From the NCBI GenBank assembly GCA_900769405.1, contig CAAGGL010000013.1, positions 8,431 through 72,430 of the forward strand: 64,000 nucleotides of DNA, read 5' to 3'. Positions within the stretch are counted from its first letter, which is position 1, and each line of letters opens with the position of its first letter. Position numbers and translations under genes: made by a program. This document shows, piece after piece, positions 8,148-18,155 of the stretch. This DNA comes from an uncultured Alistipes sp. GTDB lineage: Bacteria > Bacteroidota > Bacteroidia > Bacteroidales > Rikenellaceae. The notes under the pieces were generated by a model. That model made no database searches. It saw only the letters and a list, made by a program, of their open reading frames with translations, and was not told where the DNA came from.

Positions 8148-9785
8148 CTATTCAGCCGGTGCAATCCACAGATCAACGGTACCGGTAGGATCGGGGTTGT
8201 TGATAGTGGTAGGAATTGCCAAGTTGTTGTTGGTCTCCTGCTGGGTGATAACGATGTTCCAGAAAGGCGAACGACCCTCGGTGTTCAGGCAGTAGGTTGC
8301 AGGTGCGTTGGTACCCTCGTAACCACGAGTCATACCGATGTTTGCACGCTTGCAGTCGAACATTACAACGCCCTCACCCCAGAACTCTACGCGCTTCTGG
8401 AAGATCAACTCCTCCTGGAAGGTTGCGAAATCGGTTGCTGCGCATACATACGAACCGTCGGTGATACGCTTGTCCATAATAGCCTTCAACAGTGCCTTAC
8501 CGTTCTCCAAGTTAGCACGGCCCTCTGCCTCAGCCTCGATGAACAACATCTCCTCCATACGCATCATATTGACCTCACCTACGTTACCAACTGCGTAGTC
8601 CTCGGTGTCACCCTGGTAGGGGCGGAACTTGATCGATACGTGGTCGCGCAACGTTGCGATGTACTCCTCAGCGTTGGGGTAGCAGCTCTTGTATGCATAC
8701 TCACGCTTAGGATCGATCCACGAGTGCTTACGGAAGTCAGTGTTCGAGATACGATCGAAGAAGCTGCTCAATACTGCGGGCATCGACAGCGGAGTATAAC
8801 CCCACGAACCCTCCTGCGAAGCGTGTGCATAGAAGTTGTGCAGGTTACCGATGTTCTCGCTCGAAGTGGTCAGAGCCCACATCCACGAGTTGTTCGATGT
8901 GTGAGTGTTGAAACCGTTGGTAGGATCCTCCCACTGAGCCTGAGTCAGTGCGGTGTACTTACCCTGAGCAACAGCCTTACGAGCGTAGTTGGCAGCCTTA
9001 GCGAATGCGGTGTTATCCTTCTCGCCGAACTCCAAGTATGCCTTTGCGTACAGACCGTAAACTACCGACAGGTCGGGCATAGCGATCGAAGTACGCTTGT
9101 AGCCAGCCAGCAGCTCCTCAGCCTTAGCCAAGTCAGCGAAGATCTGTGCGTAAACGTCCTCAACCTTAGCGCGGCCGTTCTCACGAGCGCCCTCCATAGT
9201 CTCGGTCTCGAGTGCCAAAACGCACGACAGACCCTCAACCTCAGGCTTCGAAGTGTAGTTATTGGGCTTGAACTCATACAGACGTACAAGATCCAAGTAG
9301 TAGAGTGCACGGTAAGTGTAAGCGATACCGAGGTATGCCTTCTGGTCAGCGTCCAGACCACCGTTAGCAACCTCCATATCGTTGATCATACGGATAAGGT
9401 CGTTGGTGTTCTTGATCCACTTGTAGTAGAAGTACCAGAAGTACTGTGCGTAAGCGTAACCATCACCCTGCGAACGACCAGTAGCCCAAGCGCCGAACCA
9501 GTCGTAACCAGTGTTGTCACCTACAACGATCTTCTCCTCCAACATAGCGTCGGTGATCATACGAATTGCGGGGTAACCGAAATCGCAGTGCAGCGAACTG
9601 TTGTACGAACCGGGAAGATACATAGCAGTAGGAATAGCTGCGGTCAATGCCTGCAATGCCAAAGGCGAGTTCATCACCTGGCTTTCAGTAGCAGAACCGT
9701 TCAGGGGAGTGACCTCCTGCATACAGCTGCTGAGAAGCAGCGCGGGGGCCAATGCCACGAGGATATATTTAGCTATCTTTTTCAT
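8148..9785 (-). CDS. SusD/RagB-family outer-membrane lipoprotein
   Basis: A 545-residue lipoprotein that should form the hinged lid over the SusC channel and bind incoming nutrient at the cell surface. The lipobox is LLLSSCMQE (Cys21). Family hallmarks are the TPR-type helices (DADQKAYLGIAYTYRALYYLDLVRLYEF and later YGLYAKAYLEFG..AAKYARKAV-like) and the C-terminal RVEFWGEGVVMFDCKRANIGM segment followed by the usual Pro/Asn-rich tail. The gene is 23 bp downstream of susC. The substrate class cannot be read from the sequence. Confidence 0.95.
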   Translation of the reverse strand: MKKIAKYILVALAPALLLSSCMQEVTPLNGSATESQVMNSPLALQALTAAIPTAMYLPGSYNSSLHCDFGYPAIRMITDAMLEEKIVVGDNTGYDWFGAWATGRSQGDGYAYAQYFWYFYYKWIKNTNDLIRMINDMEVANGGLDADQKAYLGIAYTYRALYYLDLVRLYEFKPNNYTSKPEVEGLSCVLALETETMEGARENGRAKVEDVYAQIFADLAKAEELLAGYKRTSIAMPDLSVVYGLYAKAYLEFGEKDNTAFAKAANYARKAVAQGKYTALTQAQWEDPTNGFNTHTSNNSWMWALTTSSENIGNLHNFYAHASQEGSWGYTPLSMPAVLSSFFDRISNTDFRKHSWIDPKREYAYKSCYPNAEEYIATLRDHVSIKFRPYQGDTEDYAVGNVGEVNMMRMEEMLFIEAEAEGRANLENGKALLKAIMDKRITDGSYVCAATDFATFQEELIFQKRVEFWGEGVVMFDCKRANIGMTRGYEGTNAPATYCLNTEGRSPFWNIVITQQETNNNLAIPTTINNPDPTGTVDLWIAPAE

Positions 9786-9808
9786 AATTGTATTTCTCCT
9801 TTCTCTGA

Positions 9809-12800
9809 TTAGAACTGAATGTTAATACCACCCGAGATCGTACGAATGGGAGCGTAGTAAGCTGCGCTCGAACCACCCGAGAACGACTGACGGGGATCCA
9901 GACCCTGACGCTTCGACCAGTACCAGATGTTATCAGCTGCTACGTAGATACGCAACATCGATACACCAAACTTCTTGGTCAACTTAGCGGGGATAGTGTA
10001 ACCCAGCTGAGCGTTCTGAATATTCAGGTAGCTTGCGCTGGTCAGGAAGCGATCCGACGACGAAGCCGAATACTGGTCATTGTACTGCCAACGAGGAACG
10101 TTGTTCTCCTCACCAGCCTGGCTCCAAGCGTTGTAGATATCACGGTGGATGTTAGTACCGGTCGAACCCGAGGTGGGCGACGACATCTGCGATGCGTACT
10201 GACCGTCGTAGGTCAAACCACCGATCTGGTAAGTGAAGTTAACACCGAAATCAACGCCATAGAACTCGATCGAGGTACCGAAACCACCATACAGATCGGG
10301 AACTGCTGCACCGCAGAGGTAGTTAGTAGCCTCCGAGTAGGTCTTGGTTACAGTGCGGTTCTTAACGATGGGCGACTTGGTCTCATCACGCAGGATGTTA
10401 CCTTTCTCGTCGTACTCGTACTCGTCCTTGTACCACATAGGCTCACCAGTCTCCTTATCGGTACCAGCGTACTTAGGCAGATAGAAGGTGTAGAGCGACA
10501 GACCCTCACCGATGAACTTGTTGCTCGACTCGAAACCTGCGTGGCCCTCAACACCGATCGACTTGTTCTCGTCAGCAATCTTCAATACCTTATTCTTTAC
10601 GTGCGTAGCGTTAGCGTTTACACTCCAACGAACGTTCTTAGTGTTAACCAGAACACCGTGCAAGTCGATCTCGATACCCGAGTTCTTCATATCACCTACG
10701 TTGTCATAGTACGACAAGAAACCGAGGTGACCCGGAACGCCGAACGAGTAGAGCATATCGGTAGTCTTACGAGTAAAGTACTCAACGGTACCCGACAAGC
10801 GGCCATTGAACATACCGAAGTCAACACCCACGTTCACGTTGGTATTGGTCTCCCAAGTGATCTCCTTGTTACCGTAACCGGTCCAGTTCAACGAAACGTT
10901 ACCTGCACCGTCGTTTACGATCGAGTAGCGGTCAGTGTAGAGGAAGCTACCGATACCGTCGTTACCCTGCGAACCAACCGAAGCCTTCAACTTCAACATA
11001 TTGATCCAAGGTACATCGAACCAGCGCTCCTTGTTGATCAACCAACCGGCACCTGCCGACCAGAAGTTACCCCAGCGGTAGTCGGGGTGGAAGTTCGACG
11101 ATGCATCGCGACGATACGAACCGTTAACGAAGATACGGCCATCGTAATCGTACTGGATACGACCGAAGTAACCCTCGGTGTTGTACATCGAGCGACCCGA
11201 AGCCGACGAACCCGGATCCTTGATAACGCCATTCAACTCGTCGTAGTTAACGTCGAACAAGTTGGTCTTGTAAGCGCTCAACGAGTAGCTCTTCTTATAG
11301 TAGTACTCGTGACCAGCCATTACGTCCAGAGTGTGATCCTGGCAGAACGTAGTGTTATAGGTGATCAGCTCCTGAGTATTCAGATAGAAAGTGCGGCCGT
11401 GCGACTTCGACAGGGTACCACCCTGAGTTGCGTTCTGACCGTAGTAGGGGTTCGACATATCGGTACCACGATACTCATCCAGACCGGTACCAACGTTGAA
11501 ACGAACCTTCAAGCCCTTGATGATAGTAGCCTCTGCGTAAGCAGTGCCGGTGAATGCGTTACCCTCGGTGTAGCTCTTGTCCAACAGAACCTGCGACAGA
11601 GCGTTACCCTGCGACAGATAAGGACGCGACAGACCAGCGTTCATACCATTACCGTAGTCATACATTACGTGACCGTTCGAGTCGATCTTCTTCGAGCCGT
11701 CGGGGTTACGCAGATATACGGGATAGATAGGAGCGATGTTCGAGGTAAATGCGAACACGTTACCGGTCGAACCCGACGCACCCTCGTCCGACAGCTGATT
11801 CCACTCGTAGTTCGAGAACGATGCGTTACCACCGATCGACAACCACTTCTTTGCCTGGTAATCAGCGCGCAGACGTGCGGTGTAGCGATACATATCGGTG
11901 TTGCTAACGATACCCTCGTCCTTCAAGTAACCGAACGAAGCGTACATCGACATACGGTCAGTCGAACCTGCAACACTTGCGTTGTACTCCTGACGGAAAC
12001 CAGCCGAGTAACCCTCCTCGTCCCAGTTGTCAGCGGTCAGCAAGTAATCCTCACCCTTGTAGTTCACTACGTTACCCATAGTTGCACGGGGGTTAACCTT
12101 ACCGTCCAAACCGATGAAGTACTGGTTGCTGGGAACATTGAAGATCTGGTAAGCCAAACCACCGTTAGTCGAAGTAGCGGTGATCATCTGGTTAGCCTTA
12201 GCGTTAGCTGCGATAGCGTCCAGACCCTGAGCGTTCATCAGGTAGTTGTTCAGTGCCGAGTAGTAAACCTCATAGTACTCAGCGGGATTGGTGATGTAAT
12301 CGTAGTTCTGCAATGCCTTGCTGGTAACACCCCACTTAGCATCAACATTTACGATAGCATCGCGGCTCTTCGAGCGCTTGGTGGTGATCATCACGACACC
12401 ATTTGCACCACGCGCACCATACAACGAAGTCGAGGTAGCGTCCTTCTGAACGGTCATCGACTCGATGTCGGCGGGGTTGATGTTGTTCAGGTCACCGTCG
12501 TAGGGAATACCATCCACTACGTACAGAGGCTCCTGGCTCGCGTTGATCGACGAGAAACCACGGATACGGATCGAAGGAGCCGAACCGGGCTTACCCGAAG
12601 CATTTACCAGCTGCAAGCCGGCAACCTTACCAGCGAGCGACTGAGCTACGTTTGAGGTCTGCACCTTCGAGATGTCCTCAGCCTTAACCTCGGCTGCCGA
12701 ACCGGTGAAAGCCTCACGCTTTGTAGCACCGAATGCGGTTACAACCACATCCTCCATCACCTGCGAATCAGACTGCATAGTAACGTCAATTACCGAGCGC

Positions 12801-13063
12801 TGACCTACGGGCTGTGTCTGGCTGGCCATACCGATGTACGAGAACACCAGATTAGCCTCAGCCGGTGCCGAAATCGAATACTGACCGGCTGCGTTAGTAG
12901 CCGTAGCATTCATCGTACCCTCGACCTGTACTGTTACACCTGCCATAGCAGCTCCCTCGGGATCAGTAACGGTACCAGTCACCTGCTTATTCTGGGCCAT
13001 AGCCATTGCGCCGCAGCTCAGAATTGCAACCAATGATAGTACAATCTTTCTAATCATAAGCAT
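9809..13063 (-). CDS. SusC/RagA-family TonB-dependent transporter
   Basis: A 1084-residue outer-membrane TonB-dependent channel that works with the SusD lid. It has a signal peptide ending at AMAQ, a carboxypeptidase-regulatory-like domain (VTGTVTDPEGAAMAGVTV, residues ~28-105), the plug (VMEDVVVTAFGATKREAF, then SIRIRGFSSINASQEPLYVVDGIPYDG and the SLYGARGANGVVMITTKR signature) and a ~22-strand beta-barrel ending in the aromatic-terminated SGGINIQF. The ATG at 13063 gives MLMIRKIV; an ATG at 13057 (MIRKIV) is equally possible. No regulator, anti-sigma factor or degradative enzyme is encoded next to it. Confidence 0.97.
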   Translation of the reverse strand: MLMIRKIVLSLVAILSCGAMAMAQNKQVTGTVTDPEGAAMAGVTVQVEGTMNATATNAAGQYSISAPAEANLVFSYIGMASQTQPVGQRSVIDVTMQSDSQVMEDVVVTAFGATKREAFTGSAAEVKAEDISKVQTSNVAQSLAGKVAGLQLVNASGKPGSAPSIRIRGFSSINASQEPLYVVDGIPYDGDLNNINPADIESMTVQKDATSTSLYGARGANGVVMITTKRSKSRDAIVNVDAKWGVTSKALQNYDYITNPAEYYEVYYSALNNYLMNAQGLDAIAANAKANQMITATSTNGGLAYQIFNVPSNQYFIGLDGKVNPRATMGNVVNYKGEDYLLTADNWDEEGYSAGFRQEYNASVAGSTDRMSMYASFGYLKDEGIVSNTDMYRYTARLRADYQAKKWLSIGGNASFSNYEWNQLSDEGASGSTGNVFAFTSNIAPIYPVYLRNPDGSKKIDSNGHVMYDYGNGMNAGLSRPYLSQGNALSQVLLDKSYTEGNAFTGTAYAEATIIKGLKVRFNVGTGLDEYRGTDMSNPYYGQNATQGGTLSKSHGRTFYLNTQELITYNTTFCQDHTLDVMAGHEYYYKKSYSLSAYKTNLFDVNYDELNGVIKDPGSSASGRSMYNTEGYFGRIQYDYDGRIFVNGSYRRDASSNFHPDYRWGNFWSAGAGWLINKERWFDVPWINMLKLKASVGSQGNDGIGSFLYTDRYSIVNDGAGNVSLNWTGYGNKEITWETNTNVNVGVDFGMFNGRLSGTVEYFTRKTTDMLYSFGVPGHLGFLSYYDNVGDMKNSGIEIDLHGVLVNTKNVRWSVNANATHVKNKVLKIADENKSIGVEGHAGFESSNKFIGEGLSLYTFYLPKYAGTDKETGEPMWYKDEYEYDEKGNILRDETKSPIVKNRTVTKTYSEATNYLCGAAVPDLYGGFGTSIEFYGVDFGVNFTYQIGGLTYDGQYASQMSSPTSGSTGTNIHRDIYNAWSQAGEENNVPRWQYNDQYSASSSDRFLTSASYLNIQNAQLGYTIPAKLTKKFGVSMLRIYVAADNIWYWSKRQGLDPRQSFSGGSSAAYYAPIRTISGGINIQF

Positions 13064-13165
13064 TTAATTAATTAGTTAAAAAATATAATGTTCGAATTTG
13101 TTTCCGCGAACAATTCTTCCATTTTCTGACCTCGGTATGCGCTTTGACACACCAATGTCAGACGG

Positions 13166-13196
13166 CAAAAATAAATATAAAAATAGATATAAGCAA
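13166..13196 (-). promoter_or_regulatory. promoter of the susCD operon
   Basis: On the minus strand, TATTTTTG (13173-13166) matches TAnnTTTG with a TTG (13196-13194) 20 bp upstream as -33. This leaves a leader of about 100 nt before susC. Confidence 0.6.
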
Positions 13197-13199
13197 TTT

Positions 13200-13613
13200 T
13201 TTCGTGTATAATTTTAGTTCAAATGTGGTTAAAAGTGTGTTTTTGCGCGATTTTTCGGCTGTTTGCGGCTGTCTTGGGCTCTTTTTCGGGCGCATTTTTG
13301 GGGCGTTTGGCTACTTAGAAATTATAATTTCGCGCTTTTTGCCCTCCGAAAATCGGACATTTGCACGATTAAAAACGCACAATCGACCCTATCGCCAACA
13401 CCCAAACGGTAGCAGGTTACGACCTCACTTACAATACGTTGCAAACCGGGGTGCGGCAGGGCGCACAAAATCGCGTTAAACGCCTAATATTCAGCGCATA
13501 GCGGTTTATTTAGCTTTTTAACTTGGGTATTCGGGGCGTGCCGCCCGACCACTCAAAACGGGTGAATGACAAATTTTTAGATCGATTTGAGAACAACTTT
13601 CAAAATTTATTCG
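13200..13613. other. intergenic region without a supported gene
   Basis: Between the leftward susC promoter and the cobalamin riboswitch promoter I see no convincing gene. A 111-codon open frame from 13144 has low-complexity, unlikely protein composition. Confidence 0.6.
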
Positions 13614-13621
13614 TAATTTTG
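13614..13621 (+). promoter_or_regulatory. -7 promoter element upstream of the cobalamin riboswitch
   Basis: TAATTTTG fits TAnnTTTG and ends about 10 bp before the first riboswitch helix; a TTTG at 13586-13589 could be the -33 but is 24 bp away. Confidence 0.55.
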
Positions 13622-13630
13622 CACTCGCAA

Positions 13631-13816
13631 CGGTTCCCAAAGTGTACGCTCGCGCGTACGGGGATTAAAAGGGAATGCCGTGAAAGTCGGCAACAGTTCC
13701 CGCTGCTGTAAGCTCTCGCCCCTCGCGGGGCGCACATTTCTGAGCGATCCTAAGCCACTGAAACCCACGCGTTTCGGGAAGGCCGCCAAGAATAGAGCGA
13801 GTCAGAAGACCTGCCT
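13631..13816 (+). promoter_or_regulatory. cobalamin (B12) riboswitch
   Basis: The conserved elements occur in canonical order: GGTTCCC, GATTAAAAGGGAA, GTGAAAGTCGGCAACAG with CCCGCTGCTGTAA, the B12-box core GCCACTG at 13754-13760, GGGAAGGCCGCC, and GAGTCAGAAGACCTGCC closing the element. It lies about 150 nt upstream of btuB and should switch the btuB-btuG operon off when cobalamin is plentiful. The remaining leader to 13963 would hold the expression platform; I did not resolve a clear terminator there, so translational control is likely. Confidence 0.95.
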
Positions 13817-13963
13817 TTGCGCAATCACTTGCGATTTTGCAGCCTACGGCGAATGGGCGGAGATCTACCGACACTGACTCACACAAAACAATCGAGGATC
13901 GGCAGTTCGAATCAAGTTCGCTCGCGGCGCAAAACGCTTTGACTAACAATTGATTCGCGGCGA

Positions 13964-16000
13964 ATGAAACGATCGTTACATATCCTATTTACAATTTTCG
14001 CGCTCACATACGCGTGTGCGGCCCGTGCGCAGTATGTCGAGGGTGACAGTCTGCGCGGACACTCGATCACCGACACCGTTCACAAAATCGACGCAGTGGT
14101 CACCACGGCACAACGTCGCGCACCCGAAACCGTACCTGCGCAAGTGCTTGCAGGGCAGGAGCTTAAACGCCTGAATGTGGTTTCGGTGGCCGATGCAATT
14201 CGCTATTTCTCGGGCATTCAGATCAAGGATTACGGCGGTGTGGGCGGCCTGAAAACGGTCAATATCCGCAGTATGGGCACGCAGCACGTGGGTGTTTTCT
14301 ACGACGGCGTGCAGTTGGGCAATGCGCAGAATGGTCAGATCGACCTCGGTCGTTTCTCGATGGATAATATGGAGGCTATCTCGGTTTACAACGGTCAGAA
14401 AAGCAATATCTTCCAGTCAGCCAAGGACTTCGCGTCGGCAGGTGCGGTCTATATGACCACGCGCCGCCCCCGATTCGAGGGTTCGAAGCGCGACAATCTG
14501 CGTCTGTCGTTCAAGACGGGTTCGTTCGGCACGGCCAACCCTGCGGCGCTGTGGGAGCACCGTTTCAACGACAAGCTCGATGCGCAGGTGAGTGCCGAAT
14601 ATCTCTATACCACAGGACGTTACAAATTTTCGTACCGCAAGCTGAACGGCTACGACACCACCGAGGTGCGCCGCAATGGCGACGTGAGTGCCGTGCGTGC
14701 CGAGGCGGGTCTGTTCGGACGCATCAACAATGGCGGCTGGCGCGCGAAGGTTTACTACTACGATTCGGAGCGCGGCTACCCCGGTGCGGCGGTACGCGAG
14801 GAGCCGGGTAAGTTCCGCCACGAGGATCGTCAGTGGGATCGTAACTTGTTCGCGCAGGGATCGTTACGCAAAAATGTCGGCAAGCGTTACAGCCTGATGG
14901 TCAACGCCAAATATGCCTACGACTTCCTGCACTACCTCTCTGATCCGCGCGAGGATGTCTCGACGATGTATGTCGATAACCGCTACCACCAGCAGGAGGC
15001 CTACCTCTCGGCGGCTAACGAGTTCCGCATCACGGATTGGTGGCGCGCGAGCTTATCGGCTGATGCTCAATTCAATACACTCACGGCCGACCTGACCGAT
15101 TTCGCCTACCCCACGCGCCTCACGTTGCTCGGTGCGGCGGCGACGGCGATCGATTTCGAGCGTTTCAAGATGCAGGCGAGCCTGCTCTACACCTTTGTTC
15201 ACGACCACACGCGCTATGCAGGTGCGGCGGCAGGCGACCGCGACGAGTGGACTCCGACCGTCATTGCGCAGTACAAACCGCTTCGTAATGAGGAGCTTAG
15301 CTTCCGTGCGTTCTACAAGCGTATCTTCCGTATGCCCACGCTCAACGACCTCTACTACACCTTCATCGGTAATAAGTACCTCAATCCCGAATACACGACG
15401 CAGTATAATATAGGTGCGATCTACGGTCGCAACTTCCGTCGCGGCATCGTACGTCGCGTCGAGGCGCAGGTCGATGGTTACTTTAACCAAGTGAAGGACA
15501 AGATTATAGCGATGCCCACGTCGAACCAATTCCAATGGACAATGCTCAATCTGGGCTATGTCGAGATCGTGGGTGTCGATGCGGCGGCGCAGGTGCAGTG
15601 GCAGTTCGGTCCCGTGGCGGTCAATTCGCGCCTGAGCTACACCTATCAGGAGGCGCAGGATCGCACCGACCCCGCGAGCGAGTGGTATGGAGGTCAGATC
15701 CCCTACATTCCGTGGCATAGCGGCTCGGTCGTGGTGGGCGGCGTGTGGCGTGAGTGGGATCTCAATTACAGTTTTATCTACACGGGCGAGCGCTACGAGT
15801 CGCGCGCAAACACCCCCGCAAACCACGCACAGCCTTGGTACACAAGCGATTTGTCGCTCTCGCGCAACATTCGTTTCCGCAACTCGACCCTGCGTGTGAC
15901 CGTCGAAGTGAACAACATTTTCAACCAACAATATGAGGTGGTGCAGTGCTACCCGATGCCCGGCACAAACTTCAAAATCAAACTCAATTGGACGCTATGA
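13964..16000 (+). CDS. btuB: BtuB-type TonB-dependent cobalamin receptor
   Basis: A 678-residue outer-membrane receptor behind a cobalamin riboswitch, hence almost certainly a vitamin B12/corrinoid transporter. It has a signal peptide (ends AARAQ), a TonB-box-like segment (KIDAVVTTAQR), a plug domain (residues ~55-165, with NIRSMGTQHVGVFYDGVQLGNAQNGQIDLGRF) and a ~22-strand barrel ending in the aromatic-terminated FKIKLNWTL. There is no N-terminal regulatory-like domain, unlike SusC proteins, which fits BtuB. Its stop overlaps the start of the BtuG-like gene (ATGA), so the two are translationally coupled. Confidence 0.93.
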   Translation: MKRSLHILFTIFALTYACAARAQYVEGDSLRGHSITDTVHKIDAVVTTAQRRAPETVPAQVLAGQELKRLNVVSVADAIRYFSGIQIKDYGGVGGLKTVNIRSMGTQHVGVFYDGVQLGNAQNGQIDLGRFSMDNMEAISVYNGQKSNIFQSAKDFASAGAVYMTTRRPRFEGSKRDNLRLSFKTGSFGTANPAALWEHRFNDKLDAQVSAEYLYTTGRYKFSYRKLNGYDTTEVRRNGDVSAVRAEAGLFGRINNGGWRAKVYYYDSERGYPGAAVREEPGKFRHEDRQWDRNLFAQGSLRKNVGKRYSLMVNAKYAYDFLHYLSDPREDVSTMYVDNRYHQQEAYLSAANEFRITDWWRASLSADAQFNTLTADLTDFAYPTRLTLLGAAATAIDFERFKMQASLLYTFVHDHTRYAGAAAGDRDEWTPTVIAQYKPLRNEELSFRAFYKRIFRMPTLNDLYYTFIGNKYLNPEYTTQYNIGAIYGRNFRRGIVRRVEAQVDGYFNQVKDKIIAMPTSNQFQWTMLNLGYVEIVGVDAAAQVQWQFGPVAVNSRLSYTYQEAQDRTDPASEWYGGQIPYIPWHSGSVVVGGVWREWDLNYSFIYTGERYESRANTPANHAQPWYTSDLSLSRNIRFRNSTLRVTVEVNNIFNQQYEVVQCYPMPGTNFKIKLNWTL

Positions 16001-18081
16001 AAACCATTGACAAGTTGTTAATTATCAGTCTTGTGGCACTCTCGTTAGCGGGCTGCCGCGATAACGTCGAGCCGATCCTGCTGCCCGACAACACGGTCGT
16101 GACCTACCCCGATCCGATGGTGGGCGATGTGAAGGGATTTTTCCTTCTCAACGAGGGAAATATGGGTAGCAACAAGGCCACGTTGGACTACTTCGATTAC
16201 GAGTCGGGCGAGTATTCGTGCAACATCTTCCCACAGCGCAATCCGCACGTTGTCAAAGAGTTGGGCGATGTCGGCAACGACCTGCAAGTCTATGGCGAGC
16301 GTCTGTATGCCGTCATCAACTGCTCGAATCTGGTCGAGGTGATGAATCTCTCGACGGCCGAGCATATCGGCGTGGTTTCGATCGCCAACTGCCGCTACAT
16401 CACCTTCGACAAAGGTTATGCCTACGTCAGTTCATACGCGGGTCCCGTGCAGGTCGATCCCAACGCGCGCCCAGGTAAAATCGTCAAAATCGACACCGCA
16501 ACCCTCGCTATTGTGGGCGAATGTGTGGTCGGTTATCAGCCCGAGGAGATGGCCGTTGTGGGCAATCGACTCTATGTCGCAAATTCGGGCGGCTACCGCG
16601 TACCGAACTATGACACAACGGTTTCGGTAATCGATCTCGACTCGTTCACCGAGATCAAACGTATCGAGGTGGCGATCAATCTCCACCGCCTCGAACTCGA
16701 TCGCTACGGTCTGCTCTGGGTCAGCTCGCGCGGCGACTACAACGGCAAGCAGTCGGCACTCTACGCTATCGACACCCGCACCGACGAGGTGGCGCTCAAA
16801 CTCGACCTACCCGTGGGTAATATGACGCGCTTGGGCGATTCGCTCTACGTTTATAGCAACGCCTTCGACAAGCAGGCGCAAAAGCACAATATCAGCTACG
16901 CTATTGTCAATACCGCAACGCGCGAAGTGGTTGATCATCACTTTATTAAGGACGGTACCGAGTCGCAGATCGTCGTTCCCTACGGCGTGGCAGTCAATCC
17001 CGAGACGCGCGAGATTCTGGTCACCGATGCGGGCGATTACGTTACCCCTGGCAAGCTCCACTGCTACGACGCTAAGGGCGTGCGCAAGTGGTCGGTAACC
17101 ACGGGCGACATTCCCGCGCACATCGCCTTCACGCACCGCCGCCTGAAACCCACGACCATCATCAATCCCGACCAAAACGACACTAACCCCTACATTACCA
17201 GCGTTTTCGACTATCGTCCCGCAGTCGGTCAGTTCGTCAATCAGCTGCCCAAATATGAGGCGGGCGACACCCAAGCCAAGATGAACGAGAAGGTGCTCCG
17301 CGCCATCGGCAACAACGCCCGCAGCCAGATTTCGCTCGGCGGTTATGGCGGTTATGTGGTTGTCGGTTTCGACCATACGATCCCAAATGTCAGCGGTTTA
17401 CGCGACTTCCGCGTGTTGGGTAACGCCTTCTGCAACCCCACGACACCCGTCGGTGGCAGCTGCGAGCCGGGTATCATTATGGTGTCGCGCGACGTGAATG
17501 GCAACGGCCAACCCGACGACGAGTGGTACGAAATTGCAGGTAGCTCGCACCACGACGTCACCGCCGAACCCTTCTACGCCGTTGCTCAGCAGGCAGGCCT
17601 CGACGTGGCGTTCTACACTGATTATCAGATTACTTACTACCGTCCCGCGACCGAACCCAACGAGCCGACCGAGCAATATATCCGCTGGACGGACAACAAG
17701 CAGGCGGAGGGTTACATCTACAAGAACAGCTACCACCTGCAATCTTACTATCCGCAGTGGATCGACTCCGAGACGCTCACTTTCAGCGGTACGCGCCTGC
17801 CCCAGAACGGTATCGACAAGAGCGGCACGGGCAACAACTTCGTGCTCTATCGCTTTGCGTACGGCTATGCCGACAACGATGCGAACACCAGCATCGAGAG
17901 CTCGATCGACATCGATTGGGCGGTCGATAGCGAGGGTAAAACGGTGTCGCTCAGCGGTATAGACTTCATCAAGATTTATAGCGGCGTCAATCAGACAAAT
18001 GGTTGGATTGGCGAATGCTCGACCGAGATCAGCGGCATCGAGGATCTCCACGCCCTGGGCGAGCGCATCGAAACGCGATAG
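15997..18081 (+). CDS. btuG: BtuG-like surface B12-binding lipoprotein with extra C-terminal domain
   Basis: A 694-residue lipoprotein (lipobox SLAGCRD, Cys19) coupled to btuB by an ATGA overlap and under the same riboswitch. Residues ~45-395 are a YncE-like beta-propeller (FLLNEGNMGSNKATLDYFD; repeated blades such as NRLYVANSGGYRV..TVSVIDLDSF), the fold of Bacteroides BtuG, which binds B12 with very high affinity and hands it to BtuB. From about residue 404 (FDYRPAVGQFVNQLPKYEAGD) to the end there is a second domain with SLGGYGGYVVVGFDHTI and a NGNGQPDDEWYEIAG calcium-loop-like stretch; it resembles domains of separate Bacteroidota cell-surface proteins. Bacteroides BtuG is about half this size, so this appears to be a fusion. 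The BtuG assignment is strong from context, the role of the C-terminal half is unknown. Confidence 0.85.
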   Translation: MKTIDKLLIISLVALSLAGCRDNVEPILLPDNTVVTYPDPMVGDVKGFFLLNEGNMGSNKATLDYFDYESGEYSCNIFPQRNPHVVKELGDVGNDLQVYGERLYAVINCSNLVEVMNLSTAEHIGVVSIANCRYITFDKGYAYVSSYAGPVQVDPNARPGKIVKIDTATLAIVGECVVGYQPEEMAVVGNRLYVANSGGYRVPNYDTTVSVIDLDSFTEIKRIEVAINLHRLELDRYGLLWVSSRGDYNGKQSALYAIDTRTDEVALKLDLPVGNMTRLGDSLYVYSNAFDKQAQKHNISYAIVNTATREVVDHHFIKDGTESQIVVPYGVAVNPETREILVTDAGDYVTPGKLHCYDAKGVRKWSVTTGDIPAHIAFTHRRLKPTTIINPDQNDTNPYITSVFDYRPAVGQFVNQLPKYEAGDTQAKMNEKVLRAIGNNARSQISLGGYGGYVVVGFDHTIPNVSGLRDFRVLGNAFCNPTTPVGGSCEPGIIMVSRDVNGNGQPDDEWYEIAGSSHHDVTAEPFYAVAQQAGLDVAFYTDYQITYYRPATEPNEPTEQYIRWTDNKQAEGYIYKNSYHLQSYYPQWIDSETLTFSGTRLPQNGIDKSGTGNNFVLYRFAYGYADNDANTSIESSIDIDWAVDSEGKTVSLSGIDFIKIYSGVNQTNGWIGECSTEISGIEDLHALGERIETR

Positions 18082-18103
18082 CACCACCCTCCCCCAACAA
18101 AAA

Positions 18104-18131
18104 AAGGGCTGCCCCGAAACGGGTAGCCCTT
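18104..18131 (-). terminator. intrinsic terminator, mainly for the leftward plug-like gene
   Basis: Stem AAGGGCT..AGCCCTT with GCCCC/GGGT inner pairs; the T-run is on the minus strand, but the stem could also stop btuBG transcripts. Confidence 0.75.
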
Positions 18132-18155
18132 ACTCATTCATCACGCCGCAGTGCA

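Noticed and set aside
10145..12655. Long open frame of 836 codons on the plus strand
   Set aside because: It lies opposite susC, whose protein has all family motifs; the plus frame encodes repetitive Val/Thr/Arg-rich sequence and has no start signals.
13144..13479. 111-codon frame upstream of the cobalamin riboswitch
   Set aside because: It overlaps the susC promoter on the other strand and has implausible composition (Phe/Arg/Cys clusters).
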